Counted from the first letter of the stretch, positions 44,322-53,283 are shown. The stretch is 64,000 nucleotides of DNA from Limnohabitans sp. MMS-10A-178 (GCF_003063375.1 NZ_NERY01000001.1:1612001-1676000); one strand, 5' to 3'. Numbers and translations: made by a program. The notes: generated by a model not told the origin, from the letters alone.

Positions 44322-45449
44322 TTAGCCGCGGTAATAGCGATTGGGCACAAAAGGCATAGCGCTGACGGTCATGGGCACGGCTTTGCCTCGAACCATGGCG
44401 TGGATCACGGTGCCTAGCGCAGCGCTGGCAACATCCACGTAGCCCATGGCAACGGGAATGTTGGTACTGGGCCCGAGCAAGCCACTGGTCACCTCGCCAA
44501 TTTTGACGCCTTGTGTGTTTTGCAATTCAACATGTTCACGCACAGGCACGCGCTCTTGCGCAATGAGACCAACGCGTTTGCGCATGAGGGCATGGGTACC
44601 ATCCATTTGACCCAACACAATGTGTGCGCCAGGAAACCCACCTGCACGCAAGCCACCTGTGCGGCGAACTTTTTGAATGGCCCAGTTCAAGCCAGCTTCT
44701 ATGGGTGTGGTGGTGGTATCAATGTCGTTGCCATACAAACACAAGCCAGCTTCTAAGCGCAAGGAATTGCGTGCACCCAAACCAATCGGTTTGACTTCTG
44801 ATTGCGCCAACAAGGCGCGGGCAAATGCATCAACATGCTGGTTGCCCACAGAAATTTCAAAGCCATCTTCACCGGTGTAGCCAGAGCGCGTGATAAACAA
44901 ATCGGTGCCTTGCCATTCATAAGAAGCACCTGTCATGAATACCAATTTTTCAACCCCTGGCACCATGCGAGCCAAAGCATCAACAGCTTTAGGCCCTTGC
45001 AATGCCAAGAGGGCAAGCTCTGGCATGGGTATCACTTGGCAACGCAAACCAATGCGCGCTTGAATGTGCGCTATGTCATTGACTTTGCATGCGCCATTCA
45101 CAATCACAAAAATATCGGTACCGCGGTTGATAAACATCAAATCGTCGATGATGGTGCCTTCATCTGTTAACAGCAAACCATAGCGCTGCTTGCCCACAGG
45201 CAAATCAATCACGTCAACGGGCATCAAGGATTCAAATGCTGCAGCGGCATCGGGGCCGACCAAGCGCAACTGGCCCATGTGTGACACATCAAACAAACCA
45301 GCTTCAGCGCGGGTATGGTGATGCTCTGCCATCAAACCCATGGGGTATTGCACGGGCATGCTGTAACCTGCAAAGGGCACCATGCGAGCGCCAAGCTCAA
45401 TGTGCAAAGCGTTGAGGGGTGTGTTAAGCAAAACGGTATCAGCAGACAA
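44322..45449 (-). CDS. gcvT: Aminomethyltransferase, T-protein
   Basis: A 375-residue enzyme that moves the one-carbon unit to tetrahydrofolate, giving 5,10-methylene-THF and ammonia. MVPFAGYSMPVQYPMG, FDVSHMGQLRLVG and RSGYTGEDGFEISV are diagnostic. The start codon appears to be TTG at 45449-45447, with GGAGA six bases before it; no in-frame ATG or GTG fits before a TGA stop upstream. A tandem glycine riboswitch precedes it. Confidence 0.96.
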   Translation of the reverse strand: MSADTVLLNTPLNALHIELGARMVPFAGYSMPVQYPMGLMAEHHHTRAEAGLFDVSHMGQLRLVGPDAAAAFESLMPVDVIDLPVGKQRYGLLLTDEGTIIDDLMFINRGTDIFVIVNGACKVNDIAHIQARIGLRCQVIPMPELALLALQGPKAVDALARMVPGVEKLVFMTGASYEWQGTDLFITRSGYTGEDGFEISVGNQHVDAFARALLAQSEVKPIGLGARNSLRLEAGLCLYGNDIDTTTTPIEAGLNWAIQKVRRTGGLRAGGFPGAHIVLGQMDGTHALMRKRVGLIAQERVPVREHVELQNTQGVKIGEVTSGLLGPSTNIPVAMGYVDVASAALGTVIHAMVRGKAVPMTVSAMPFVPNRYYRG

Positions 45450-45476
45450 TTGAAATCTCCAAGGGCAATATAAACA

Positions 45477-45494
45477 CCATGACCGAAATCATGG
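45477..45494 (-). promoter_or_regulatory. Expression-platform hairpin of the glycine riboswitch
   Basis: Stem CCATGA/TCATGG around TTTCGG, just after the second aptamer and about 17 nt before the gcvT ribosome site. No long T run follows, so control of translation or a switch with the aptamer P1 arm is more likely than simple termination. The mechanism is inferred. Confidence 0.5.
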
Positions 45495-45496
45495 CT

Positions 45497-45740
45497 TGCC
45501 CTCGCTGTCCGCTTTACCTGAGCGATTCGCCGGTTGAGACTTTCAAACAGAAAGACCCAGTGCGGGTTGCGCCTTCGGTGGAGGGTTCGACCGGATGGTC
45601 CGCCCTCTCTCTCCAGTGAGGAAGCGCCAAAAACAAATGCTGATGGCGTTTGTCAGTCCTGGGTACCTGAGCGTTCAGAAACTTTGACATTTCCTGCGCC
45701 TTCGGTGGCGGGCTAATTGAAGTCCGCGCTCTCCTGACGA
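45497..45740 (-). promoter_or_regulatory. Tandem glycine riboswitch (gcvT element)
   Basis: Read on the minus strand, two glycine aptamers are seen. The first (about 45740-45651) has GTCAGGAGAGC, CCACCGAAGGCGCA and CTCAGGTACCCAGGACTGAC. The second (about 45621-45497) has CTGGAGAGA, CCACCGAAGGCGCAA and CTCAGGTAAAGCGGACAG. Both conserved cores and the short linker are present, as in known cooperative glycine riboswitches. It lies between a promoter and gcvT. Glycine binding would turn on the cleavage operon. Confidence 0.96.
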
Positions 45741-45745
45741 GTCAA

Positions 45746-45774
45746 ATTATAAACAGGTCTTGAAGACCCCAAAG
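45746..45774 (-). promoter_or_regulatory. Promoter of the gcv operon
   Basis: A perfect TATAAT at 45751-45746 (minus strand) with a weak -35 (CTTTGG at 45774-45769, 17-bp spacer). The predicted start near 45739 coincides with the first base of the riboswitch. An inverted repeat GGTCTT-C-AAGACC (45756-45768) fills the spacer. Confidence 0.65.
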
Positions 45775-45780
45775 CACTAT

Positions 45781-47478
45781 TTACATGCCTGAATAGTTAG
45801 GACCACCGCCGCCCTCTGGTGTGACCCAGACAATGTTTTGGGTGGGGTCTTTGATGTCGCATGTTTTGCAATGGACGCAGTTTTGCGCATTGATTTGCAG
45901 ACGATCACTTTGGTCTTCATTTTTGACATATTCGTAAACACCGGCAGGGCAGTAACGTGCCTCTGGTCCTGCGAATTTGGCCAAGTTGATGCCCACGGGA
46001 ACGCTGGCATCCTTCAAGGTGAGGTGAGCCGGTTGGTTCTCTTCGTGGTTGGTGTTGCTGATGAACACACTCGACAAACGATCGAAAGTGAGCTTGCCAT
46101 CGGGCTTGGGATATTGAATGGGTTGGCACTCAGCTGCAGGCTTGAGGTAAGTGTGGTCTGCCGCTGCACGGCGCAGGGTCCATGGCACATGGCCACGCAA
46201 CACGAATTGCTCGACACCCGTCATGAGGGTACCCACGGTGCGGCCTTTTTTAAACCACTGCTTGAAGTTGCGTGCCTTGTTGAGCTCGGTGTGCAACCAG
46301 CTGTTTTCAAAAGCTTCTGGATAAGCGCTGAGCTCATCATGCGAACGGCCAGTTTGCAATGCGTCAAAAGCGGCTTCAGCAGCCAACATGCCCGTTTTGA
46401 TGGCGGCATGGCTCCCTTTAATGCGGCTGGCATTGAGGTAGCCGGCCTCACAACCGACCAGTGCGCCACCTGGGAACACGGTTTTAGGGAGCGACAACAA
46501 GCCGCCTGCCGTAATGGCGCGTGCACCATAAGAAATGCGTTTGCCTGGCGCAATGCCCTTGGCCTCATCGCCTTCAAAGTACCAGCGAATGTTGGGGTGT
46601 GTTTTGAAGCGTTGGAATTCTTCAAAGGGGCTGAGGTAGGGGTTGGTGTAGTCCAAGCCCACCACAAAACCCACGACCACTTTGTTGTCTTCCATGTGGT
46701 ACAGAAAAGAGCCGCCGTAGGTGTTCTCGTCCAATGGCCAGCCCGCACTGTGCAAAGCCAACCCTGCTTTGTGACGTGCAGGGTCAATTTCCCAAAGTTC
46801 TTTGATGCCGATGCCGTAGCTTTGCGGATCTTTGCCTTGGTCTAGTTTGAATTTGGCAATGACTTGTTTGCCCAAATGGCCGCGTGCGCCTTCTGCAAAA
46901 ACGGTGTACTTGGCGTGCAGTTCCATGCCCAGCTGGAAGCTGTCAGTGGGTTCGCCATCTTTGCCAATGCCCATGTTGCCTGTGGCCACGCCTTTGACAG
47001 AGCCGTTGTCGTTGTACAAAACTTCTGCAGCTGTAAAGCCTGGAAAAATTTCAACACCCAAGGCTTCGGCTTGCTCACCCAACCATCGAGTGAAGTTGCC
47101 TAAGCTGATGATGTAATTGCCATCGTTGTGAAAGCAGGGGGGGAGTGCGAAATTGGGTACGCGTGTTGCGCCGTTTTCGGTGGTCATCAAGAAGATGTCA
47201 TCCGTAACCGGTTGATTCAGTGGCGCGCCCATTTCTTTCCAATTTGGAAAGAGTTCAGTGAGGGCGATGGGATCCATGATGGCGCCCGACAAGATGTGTG
47301 CGCCGGGCTCGGACCCTTTTTCCAACACCACCACGGAAACGTCGGTGCCTTTTTCTTGGGCCAGTTGTTTCAGGCGAATGGCCGTAGACAAGCCTGCAGG
47401 ACCGCCGCCCACAACGACGACGTCGTATTCCATCGATTCGCGAGGGCCGTGGGTGCTCAAAATTTCTTCGGGTGTCAT
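45781..47478 (-). CDS. Electron-transfer flavoprotein-ubiquinone oxidoreductase
   Basis: A 565-residue inner-membrane-associated flavoprotein that passes electrons from ETF to ubiquinone. The FAD motif YDVVVVGGGPAGLSTAIRL is near the N-terminus. The 4Fe-4S cluster uses Cys510 (YCPAGVYEY), Cys534, Cys537 and Cys540 (NCVHCKTCDIKDPTQNI). It links acyl-CoA dehydrogenases such as 58692-59939 to respiration. The etfAB genes are not in this window. Confidence 0.96.
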   Translation of the reverse strand: MTPEEILSTHGPRESMEYDVVVVGGGPAGLSTAIRLKQLAQEKGTDVSVVVLEKGSEPGAHILSGAIMDPIALTELFPNWKEMGAPLNQPVTDDIFLMTTENGATRVPNFALPPCFHNDGNYIISLGNFTRWLGEQAEALGVEIFPGFTAAEVLYNDNGSVKGVATGNMGIGKDGEPTDSFQLGMELHAKYTVFAEGARGHLGKQVIAKFKLDQGKDPQSYGIGIKELWEIDPARHKAGLALHSAGWPLDENTYGGSFLYHMEDNKVVVGFVVGLDYTNPYLSPFEEFQRFKTHPNIRWYFEGDEAKGIAPGKRISYGARAITAGGLLSLPKTVFPGGALVGCEAGYLNASRIKGSHAAIKTGMLAAEAAFDALQTGRSHDELSAYPEAFENSWLHTELNKARNFKQWFKKGRTVGTLMTGVEQFVLRGHVPWTLRRAAADHTYLKPAAECQPIQYPKPDGKLTFDRLSSVFISNTNHEENQPAHLTLKDASVPVGINLAKFAGPEARYCPAGVYEYVKNEDQSDRLQINAQNCVHCKTCDIKDPTQNIVWVTPEGGGGPNYSGM

Positions 47479-47629
47479 GGGTGACTCATCTCAAGTTGAA
47501 ATTCAGGGTGCCAAATGTTGGACTGTTGGAGCATTTTAAGCTCGGAACAGGCAGAATCCGTCATGGTGCAGCCAATGAAGGCCCTCAGCAAATTTGTCGC
47601 TGATTGCCAAAAAATCAAAGTCAGAACCC

Positions 47630-48052
47630 ATGAAGATTGAAATACCTGAAATCAAGAAAAAAGTTCACGAACTGATCATCCCCATTCGCTGGGGCGACAT
47701 GGATGCCATGGGGCACGTGAACAACACTGTTTATTTCAGGTACCTCGAAACGGTGCGCATTGATTATTTTCAATCGATTGGCTGCGAGCCCAACCCTAAG
47801 GGTCAGGGGCCCGTGATCGTGAATGCCTTTTGTAATTTTTACAAACAGCTTGAGTACCCAGGCGATGTGTTGGCCAAAATGTATGTCAGCGACCCTGGGC
47901 GCACCACCTTTGAGAGTTGGTGCACCTTGGAATTGGTTACTCAGCCTGGGGTGATTTACGCCGCGGGAGGCGCCACAACCATATGGGTAGATTTCCCAAT
48001 GCAAAAGGCGGTGTCCTTGCCGGACAATATCAGAGCCTTGGTCTCGCCCTAA
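47630..48052 (+). CDS. Acyl-CoA thioesterase, 4HBT hotdog fold
   Basis: A 140-residue hotdog protein. IPIRWGDMDAMGHVNNTVYFRYLETVRIDYF holds the YbgC/4HBT signature with the Asp of GDMD near residue 20. The short substrate-neutral core and FPMQKAVSLPDNIR end fit this family. It hydrolyses acyl-CoA thioesters; chain length is unknown. I chose ATG 47630; a TTG at 47594 would add 12 residues. Confidence 0.85.
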   Translation: MKIEIPEIKKKVHELIIPIRWGDMDAMGHVNNTVYFRYLETVRIDYFQSIGCEPNPKGQGPVIVNAFCNFYKQLEYPGDVLAKMYVSDPGRTTFESWCTLELVTQPGVIYAAGGATTIWVDFPMQKAVSLPDNIRALVSP

Positions 48053-48063
48053 GGCCTATCAAA

Positions 48064-48678
48064 TTACTTTTGCTTTGGCACTCTGCCCATGAGATAAAAC
48101 TCTGGATTGGGCATCATGTTGCTGAAACTGGCCATGCGGTTGGAGAGGCCAAAAAACGCCGTGATGGCTGCAATGTCCCAGATGTCTTCGTCGTTCAAAC
48201 CATGCGCATGCAAAGGTGCAAAGTCGCCATCTTCAATTTGGTCGCTGCGCAAACAAACTTTCATGGCGAAATCGAGCATGGCGCGCTGGCGCGGTGAAAT
48301 ATCGGCTTTGCGGTAATTGATGGCCACTTGGTCTGCCACCAAGGGCTTTTTCTCATAAATTCGCAAGATGGCCCCGTGAGCCACAACACAATACAAGCAA
48401 TTGTTGGCTGCACTGGTGGTGGTTACGATCATTTCGCGGTCGGCTTTGGTCAGATTGCTGGTGCGACCGACCGATTCGGGCAGCATGAGGGCGTCATGGT
48501 AGGCAAAAAAGGAGCGCCACTCGGCTGGGCGCCTGGCTAAAGCCAAAAAAACTTGGGGTACGAAACCCGCTTTCTCTTGAACTTCCAGAATCTTGGCCCG
48601 AATGTCTTCTGGCACGTCTTTGATCTCTGGCGCAGGGTAGCGCGTTGCTTTGGTGCTGGAGGTTTCGGGATTGTTCAT
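48064..48678 (-). CDS. AhpD-like peroxidase-related protein
   Basis: A 204-residue all-helical carboxymuconolactone-decarboxylase/AhpD-family protein. The redox site is Cys94-x2-Cys97-x3-His101 in NNCLYCVVAHG. LTKADREMIVTTTSAANN, SPRQRAMLDFAMKV and the FFGLSNRMASF end match the group annotated as peroxidase-related enzymes. The physiological electron donor is unknown. I chose ATG 48678. It is convergent with the thioesterase gene. Confidence 0.85.
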   Translation of the reverse strand: MNNPETSSTKATRYPAPEIKDVPEDIRAKILEVQEKAGFVPQVFLALARRPAEWRSFFAYHDALMLPESVGRTSNLTKADREMIVTTTSAANNCLYCVVAHGAILRIYEKKPLVADQVAINYRKADISPRQRAMLDFAMKVCLRSDQIEDGDFAPLHAHGLNDEDIWDIAAITAFFGLSNRMASFSNMMPNPEFYLMGRVPKQK

Positions 48679-48757
48679 GGGAGTCCTTGTGAGTTCACAG
48701 ATTCTAATCACCTATTACACTATTACTTTTTGAGAATTTCCCTCTTAGGAGAGCCCT

Positions 48758-49465
48758 GTGAACAAGATTTTTCCCTCTGCAGCTGAAGCGCTAAAAGGTG
48801 TTGTGGCTGATGGTCAATTGATGGCGGTCGGTGGCTTTGGCCTCTGCGGCATTCCTGAAGCCCTCATTGATGCACTGCGCGACTCTGGTGTTAAGAATCT
48901 CACCGCCATTTCCAACAACGCAGGCGTTGATGGCTTTGGTCTGGGCAAGTTGCTTGAAACACGTCAAATCAAAAAAATGATTTCGTCTTATGTGGGTGAA
49001 AACAAAGAGTTTGAACGTCAATTTTTGGCAGGCGAGTTGGAGTTGGAATTCACACCCCAAGGCACCTTGGCAGAGAAGCTTCGCGCTGGCGGTTCAGGCA
49101 TTCCTGCCTTCTTCACCAAAACCGGTGTGGGCACAGTGGTGGCCGATGGCAAAGAGCTGCGTGAGTTCGATGGCGAGACCTATGTCATGGAGCGTGCATT
49201 GGTCCCCGATGTTTCTTTGGTCAAAGCTTGGCGCGCCGACAAATCGGGCAACTTGCAATTCCGCCTCACAGCTCGCAACTTCAACCCCGCTGTGGCCATG
49301 GCTGGCAAGGTTTGCATTGTGGAGGTGGAAGAGATTGTTGAAACAGGCGACATGATTCCCGATCAAATTCATTTGCCAGGCATTTACGTTCACCGCTTGG
49401 TGCTCAACAAGCACCCCGAAAAACGCATTGAGAAACGCACCATCACAGAGAAAGCAGGAGTCTAA
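48758..49465 (+). CDS. scoA: 3-oxoacid CoA-transferase subunit A
   Basis: A 235-residue alpha subunit that moves CoA from succinyl-CoA to acetoacetate or another 3-oxoacid. [35 protein letters not shown] and [13 protein letters not shown] are diagnostic. It starts with GTG after TAGGAGA. It lies 2 bp ahead of scoB. With the BktB thiolase it completes ketone-body use. Confidence 0.94.
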   Translation: MNKIFPSAAEALKGVVADGQLMAVGGFGLCGIPEALIDALRDSGVKNLTAISNNAGVDGFGLGKLLETRQIKKMISSYVGENKEFERQFLAGELELEFTPQGTLAEKLRAGGSGIPAFFTKTGVGTVVADGKELREFDGETYVMERALVPDVSLVKAWRADKSGNLQFRLTARNFNPAVAMAGKVCIVEVEEIVETGDMIPDQIHLPGIYVHRLVLNKHPEKRIEKRTITEKAGV

Positions 49466-49467
49466 GC

Positions 49468-50109
49468 ATGAGCTGGAATCAAGATCAAATGGCAGCACGC
49501 GCTGCGCACGAATTGCAAGACGGTTTCTATGTGAACTTGGGCATTGGCATTCCCACTTTGGTGGCCAACCATGTGCCCAGCAACATTGAAGTGTGGTTGC
49601 AATCTGAAAACGGCATGCTGGGCATTGGCCCATTTCCCACAGAAGATGAAGTCGATGCCGACCTGATCAATGCTGGCAAGCAAACTGTGACCACCATCAA
49701 AGGTACCTCCATTTTTGGCAGCCACGACAGCTTCGCCATGATTCGCGGCGGCAAAATCAATCTGTCCATTTTGGGCGCCATGCAAGTGAGCGAAAAAGGC
49801 GATCTGGCCAACTGGATGATTCCAGGCAAGATGGTTAAAGGCATGGGCGGCGCCATGGATTTGGTGGCGGGCGTGAAGCGCGTGATTATTTTGATGGAAC
49901 ATGTGGCCAAGAAGAAAGATGGCACCGAAGATTTGAAAATCTTGAAGCAGTGCAATTTGCCATTGACAGGGGTGGGCGTTGTCGACCGCATCATCACAGA
50001 CCTTGCTGTGATGGATGTGGTGCCTGAGGGCTTGAAAGTGATTGAGTTGGCGCCTGGCGTGACGCAAGAATTTTTGCAAAGTAAAACAGGTTGCCAGCTG
50101 ATCTTCTGA
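49468..50109 (+). CDS. scoB: 3-oxoacid CoA-transferase subunit B
   Basis: A 213-residue beta subunit carrying the catalytic Glu47 in [26 protein letters not shown] at the start and [30 protein letters not shown] are typical. It pairs with ScoA just upstream. Its TGA stop shares bases with the ATG of the next gene (TGATG). Confidence 0.94.
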   Translation: MSWNQDQMAARAAHELQDGFYVNLGIGIPTLVANHVPSNIEVWLQSENGMLGIGPFPTEDEVDADLINAGKQTVTTIKGTSIFGSHDSFAMIRGGKINLSILGAMQVSEKGDLANWMIPGKMVKGMGGAMDLVAGVKRVIILMEHVAKKKDGTEDLKILKQCNLPLTGVGVVDRIITDLAVMDVVPEGLKVIELAPGVTQEFLQSKTGCQLIF

Positions 50110-51176
50110 TGAAAAAATTTAAAATTGCATGCATTCCCGGCGATGGCATTGGGAAAGAAGTAATCCCTGCATCTCAAGTGGTTCTGGAGGCGCTGGCTCA
50201 AGGACAAAATGAGTTTGGTTTTGAATTCACTTTATTCGATTGGGGTGGTGATTACTACCGAAAACACGGGATCATGATGCCTGCAGACGGACTGGATGCG
50301 CTGCGGCCCATGGATGCCATTTTGTTTGGCTCTGCGGGCGATCCGCAAATTCCTGATCACATCACCCTTTGGGGCTTGCGTCTGAAAATTTGCCAAGGCT
50401 TTGACCAGTACGCCAACGTACGCCCAACCCGCATCTTGCCCGGCATTGACGCGCCCTTAAAGCGCTGCACGCCAGAGCAACTCAATTGGGTCATTGTTCG
50501 CGAAAATTCCGAAGGTGAGTATGCGGGTGTAGGCGGCAGGGCCCATCAAGGTCACCCCATAGAGGTGGCCACCGATGTATCCATGATGACCCGCGTTGGC
50601 GTTCAGCGCATCATGCGCTATGCCTTCAAGCTGGCCCAATCTAGGCCGCGCAAGTTGCTCACCGTGGTCACTAAATCCAATGCGCAGCGCCATGCCATGG
50701 TCATGTGGGATGAAATTGCCAAAGAGGTGAGCGCCGAGTTTCCCGATGTGCATTGGGACAAAGAGTTGGTCGATGCTTGCACGGCGCGCATGGTCAATCG
50801 GCCTGCAACGCTAGACACCTTGGTGGCAACCAACTTGCATGCCGATATTTTGAGTGATTTGGCTGCCGCTTTGGCTGGCAGCTTGGGCATTGCTCCCACG
50901 GGTAACATTGATCCAGAACGTCGATATCCCTCTATGTTTGAACCTATTCACGGTTCTGCCTTTGACATTATGGGAAAAGGTCTCGCAAACCCTATTGGCA
51001 GTTTTTGGAGTTGTGTGATGATGTTGGAACACATCGGTTTGGACCAGCAAGCACAGCGCTTGATGCAGGCCATTGAGGCTGTAACCGCCAACCCCAAATT
51101 GCACACGCGCGATCTGGGTGGCGAGGCCAATATGCAGCAAGTGACCGAGGCGGTGTGTCAGATGCTTCGGCATTGA
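50109..51176 (+). CDS. Tartrate dehydrogenase-like decarboxylating enzyme
   Basis: A 355-residue member of the isocitrate/isopropylmalate dehydrogenase family. IPGDGIGKEVIPASQ at the start, RENSEGEYAGVGGR, the TKSNAQRHAMVMWDE region, and PTGNIDPERRYPSMFEPIHGSAFD fit the tartrate/D-malate group. It oxidises tartrate or D-malate with NAD and metal. I chose ATG 50109, coupled to scoB; a longer frame exists. It lies ahead of two Bug binding-protein genes, in line with organic-acid use. Confidence 0.87.
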   Translation: MKKFKIACIPGDGIGKEVIPASQVVLEALAQGQNEFGFEFTLFDWGGDYYRKHGIMMPADGLDALRPMDAILFGSAGDPQIPDHITLWGLRLKICQGFDQYANVRPTRILPGIDAPLKRCTPEQLNWVIVRENSEGEYAGVGGRAHQGHPIEVATDVSMMTRVGVQRIMRYAFKLAQSRPRKLLTVVTKSNAQRHAMVMWDEIAKEVSAEFPDVHWDKELVDACTARMVNRPATLDTLVATNLHADILSDLAAALAGSLGIAPTGNIDPERRYPSMFEPIHGSAFDIMGKGLANPIGSFWSCVMMLEHIGLDQQAQRLMQAIEAVTANPKLHTRDLGGEANMQQVTEAVCQMLRH

Positions 51177-51212
51177 ATTTTTTAACACCATTGCCAAGAT
51201 GCAGGAGACAAA

Positions 51213-52190
51213 ATGAAAAAGAAAACAAAGTTTTGGTTGAGTGCAGTGGGACTCAGTTTGGCAAGTTTGTTGCCGCAGCAAGCAGCTGCGCAAGCCATGC
51301 CTGCTTGTCCCGAGAAAAACGTCATGTATTGGCAGGCGTTTCCGCCCGGTGGAGAATCAGATTTGTCCGCCAGACACCAGCAGATGGTGCTGAAAAAGAG
51401 ATGCGCCGCCATTGACACCATCATTCAATACAAAGCTGGCGCGGGTGGTGGCCTCATGTGGGCCCAAATGAACAACCTGCCCGGCGATGGCCTCAATGTG
51501 GTGGGCATCAATTTGCCGCACATTGTGTTTCAGCCTATTGAAGGTGAAGTTCAATACAAAACCGCCGACATCACGCCCGTTTTTTGGTTCCACTACACCC
51601 CCGATGTGTTGGTGGTGCCTGAAAGCAGTCCCATCAAAAATTTTGCTGAGTTCATTGCAGCGGCCAAACAGTCGCCCGGCAAAATGAATTTGGGTGGCTC
51701 CGGTTTGAACTCTGCCAACCATGCCGCCCATGAACGTTTGAATGCAGCCTTTGGCATCAAGAGCACTTATGTTCCCTACAAAGGAACAGGCGACATGTCG
51801 TTGGCCGTGGTGGGTGCGCAAATTGATGGCGCTGTCACTTACACGCCCTTTGCCATTGCCAATCGCGGCAAAGTTCGTGCCTTGGCTGTGGCCATGGAAA
51901 GACGCCACCCGCTCTTGCCCAATGTGCCCACCTTCAGAGAGTTGGGTGTCGATTGGATTGACGGCGCCTACCGCGGTGTGGGTGTGCCAAGGTCAACCTC
52001 GCCCGAGGCCCGCAAGAGACTGTCTGACATGTGGATGGCTTTGAACAATGATCCAGAAATGAAAGAGCTGGCTGCAAAAAGTGGCTTTGAGCTGGTCAAC
52101 ATTGGCACCGATCAAATGGACGCCTTCATGAAAGAGCGCATTGCTTTGTACATTGAAGGCGCTAAGCGTTTGGGTTTGGGTAAAAAATAA
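51213..52190 (+). CDS. TTT-type (Bug) periplasmic binding protein, divergent
   Basis: A 325-residue exported binding protein with a signal peptide (LSLASLLPQQAAAQA). It has the Bug fold pattern (YKAGAGGGLMWAQMNN, then NLGGSGLNSANHAAHERL, VPYKGTGDMSLAVVGAQIDGAVT). The usual start VPFPAGG-TDI is altered to QAFPPGGESDLS. Two cysteines (Cys32, Cys64) could form a disulfide, which is unusual. No TctA/TctB permease genes are next to it. The ligand is probably a carboxylate, by family. Confidence 0.85.
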   Translation: MKKKTKFWLSAVGLSLASLLPQQAAAQAMPACPEKNVMYWQAFPPGGESDLSARHQQMVLKKRCAAIDTIIQYKAGAGGGLMWAQMNNLPGDGLNVVGINLPHIVFQPIEGEVQYKTADITPVFWFHYTPDVLVVPESSPIKNFAEFIAAAKQSPGKMNLGGSGLNSANHAAHERLNAAFGIKSTYVPYKGTGDMSLAVVGAQIDGAVTYTPFAIANRGKVRALAVAMERRHPLLPNVPTFRELGVDWIDGAYRGVGVPRSTSPEARKRLSDMWMALNNDPEMKELAAKSGFELVNIGTDQMDAFMKERIALYIEGAKRLGLGKK

Positions 52191-52212
52191 AGCTGTATAT
52201 CAAGGAGATACT

Positions 52213-53199
52213 ATGCGTTCTGTTATTTCGAAGTTGAAACAAGTTTGCACTGTCACAGTGCTCGCCATGGCATTGCCACTCAGTGCTATGGCACAAGCCT
52301 ACCCGTCCAAGCCCATCAAAATGATTGTGCCGTTTCCAGCAGGCGGCACCACTGACATCGTGGCCCGCATCATTGCTCAAAAGATGACGGAGTCGATGGG
52401 GCAACCCGTGACTGTTGACAACAGGGGCGGTGCGGGTGGCAACATCGGTGCAGACCTCATGGCCAAAGCGCCGCCCGATGGTTACACCATCATGATGCAC
52501 AACCTGTCTTTTCCATTGGCGGCGGTAGCTCAAGCGCTGGCAAACCGTTCCCCCTTCAATGTCGACACCGATTTTGCGGGTGTGTCTATTGCGGTGTATG
52601 TGCCTTTCATTTGGACATCTAGCCCATCCGTACCAGCCAAAGACCTCAAGGAACTTGCCAACCTTTTGAAGAGCAACAAGTCTTTGCAATACAACTATGG
52701 TTCAACTGGGCCAGGCTCTACCATGCACGTGCTGGGTGAAGCCTACAAAAAAGAAGCAGGCATCAACATGGAGCACATTCCCTTCAAAGGTGCTGCGCCT
52801 CTGAAGCAAGAGCTTTTGGCAGGCAGGTTGCAAGTGGGCGGTGATCAGTTGTCTTCTTCCTTGGCAGAAGTGAAGGCAGGCACCTTGAAAGCCTTGGCCA
52901 CAACAGCTTCCAAGCGCATTCCTGGTTTGCCCGATGTGCCTACTGTGAAAGAGTTGGGTTTTCCCAATTTGGAATTAGAAGGCTGGAATGGTGTGTTTGC
53001 TCCCGCCAAAACACCCAAAGACATCATTGACCGCTTGAACAAAGAAATCATTGCGGCAGTGAGGCACCCCGATGTGGTGAAGCGGCTCAATGAATTGGGT
53101 GCTGAAGGTGTGGGCTCAACACCTGCTGCGCAAGATGCCATGTTGCGCAAGCAGATGGATCAATTCCGAGGCATCATTCGTGAGATGAAGCTCGACTAA
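52213..53199 (+). CDS. TTT-type (Bug) periplasmic binding protein
   Basis: A 328-residue exported protein with signal peptide VTVLAMALPLSAMAQA. It has the canonical Bug motifs: YPSKPIKMIVPFPAGGTTDIVARIIA, VDNRGGAGGNIGADLMAKAPPDGYT and NLELEGWNGVFAPAKTPKDIIDRLN. AAGGAGA precedes the ATG. It follows the first binding-protein gene by 22 bp. Neither gene has an adjacent TTT permease. Carboxylate ligand is inferred. Confidence 0.9.
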   Translation: MRSVISKLKQVCTVTVLAMALPLSAMAQAYPSKPIKMIVPFPAGGTTDIVARIIAQKMTESMGQPVTVDNRGGAGGNIGADLMAKAPPDGYTIMMHNLSFPLAAVAQALANRSPFNVDTDFAGVSIAVYVPFIWTSSPSVPAKDLKELANLLKSNKSLQYNYGSTGPGSTMHVLGEAYKKEAGINMEHIPFKGAAPLKQELLAGRLQVGGDQLSSSLAEVKAGTLKALATTASKRIPGLPDVPTVKELGFPNLELEGWNGVFAPAKTPKDIIDRLNKEIIAAVRHPDVVKRLNELGAEGVGSTPAAQDAMLRKQMDQFRGIIREMKLD

Positions 53200-53204
53200 A
53201 TCTC

Positions 53205-53248
53205 AACTAAGCTTCAATTCAGCTTTAACTAAGCTTCAACTAAGCTTC
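53205..53248. repeat. Three copies of AACTAAGCTTC
   Basis: Identical 11-bp units at 53205-53215, 53227-53237 and 53238-53248, just after the second Bug gene stop codon and before a hairpin. They are part of the convergent gap and have no evident role. Confidence 0.8.
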
Positions 53249-53253
53249 ATCCT

Positions 53254-53283
53254 CCAAGGCGTCACTTAGAGTGACCGCCTTGG
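53254..53283. terminator. Long hairpin between convergent genes
   Basis: Arms CCAAGGCG-TCAC and GTGA-C-CGCCTTGG pair across a TTAGA loop with one bulged C. No T run follows on either side, so it may act as a bidirectional transcript end or 3' stabiliser. It overlaps the last codons of the minus-strand dehydrogenase gene. Confidence 0.6.

Noticed and set aside
45838..46845. 335-residue plus-strand open frame over the ETF-QO gene
   Set aside because: Antisense to a conserved gene; no start signal or family pattern.
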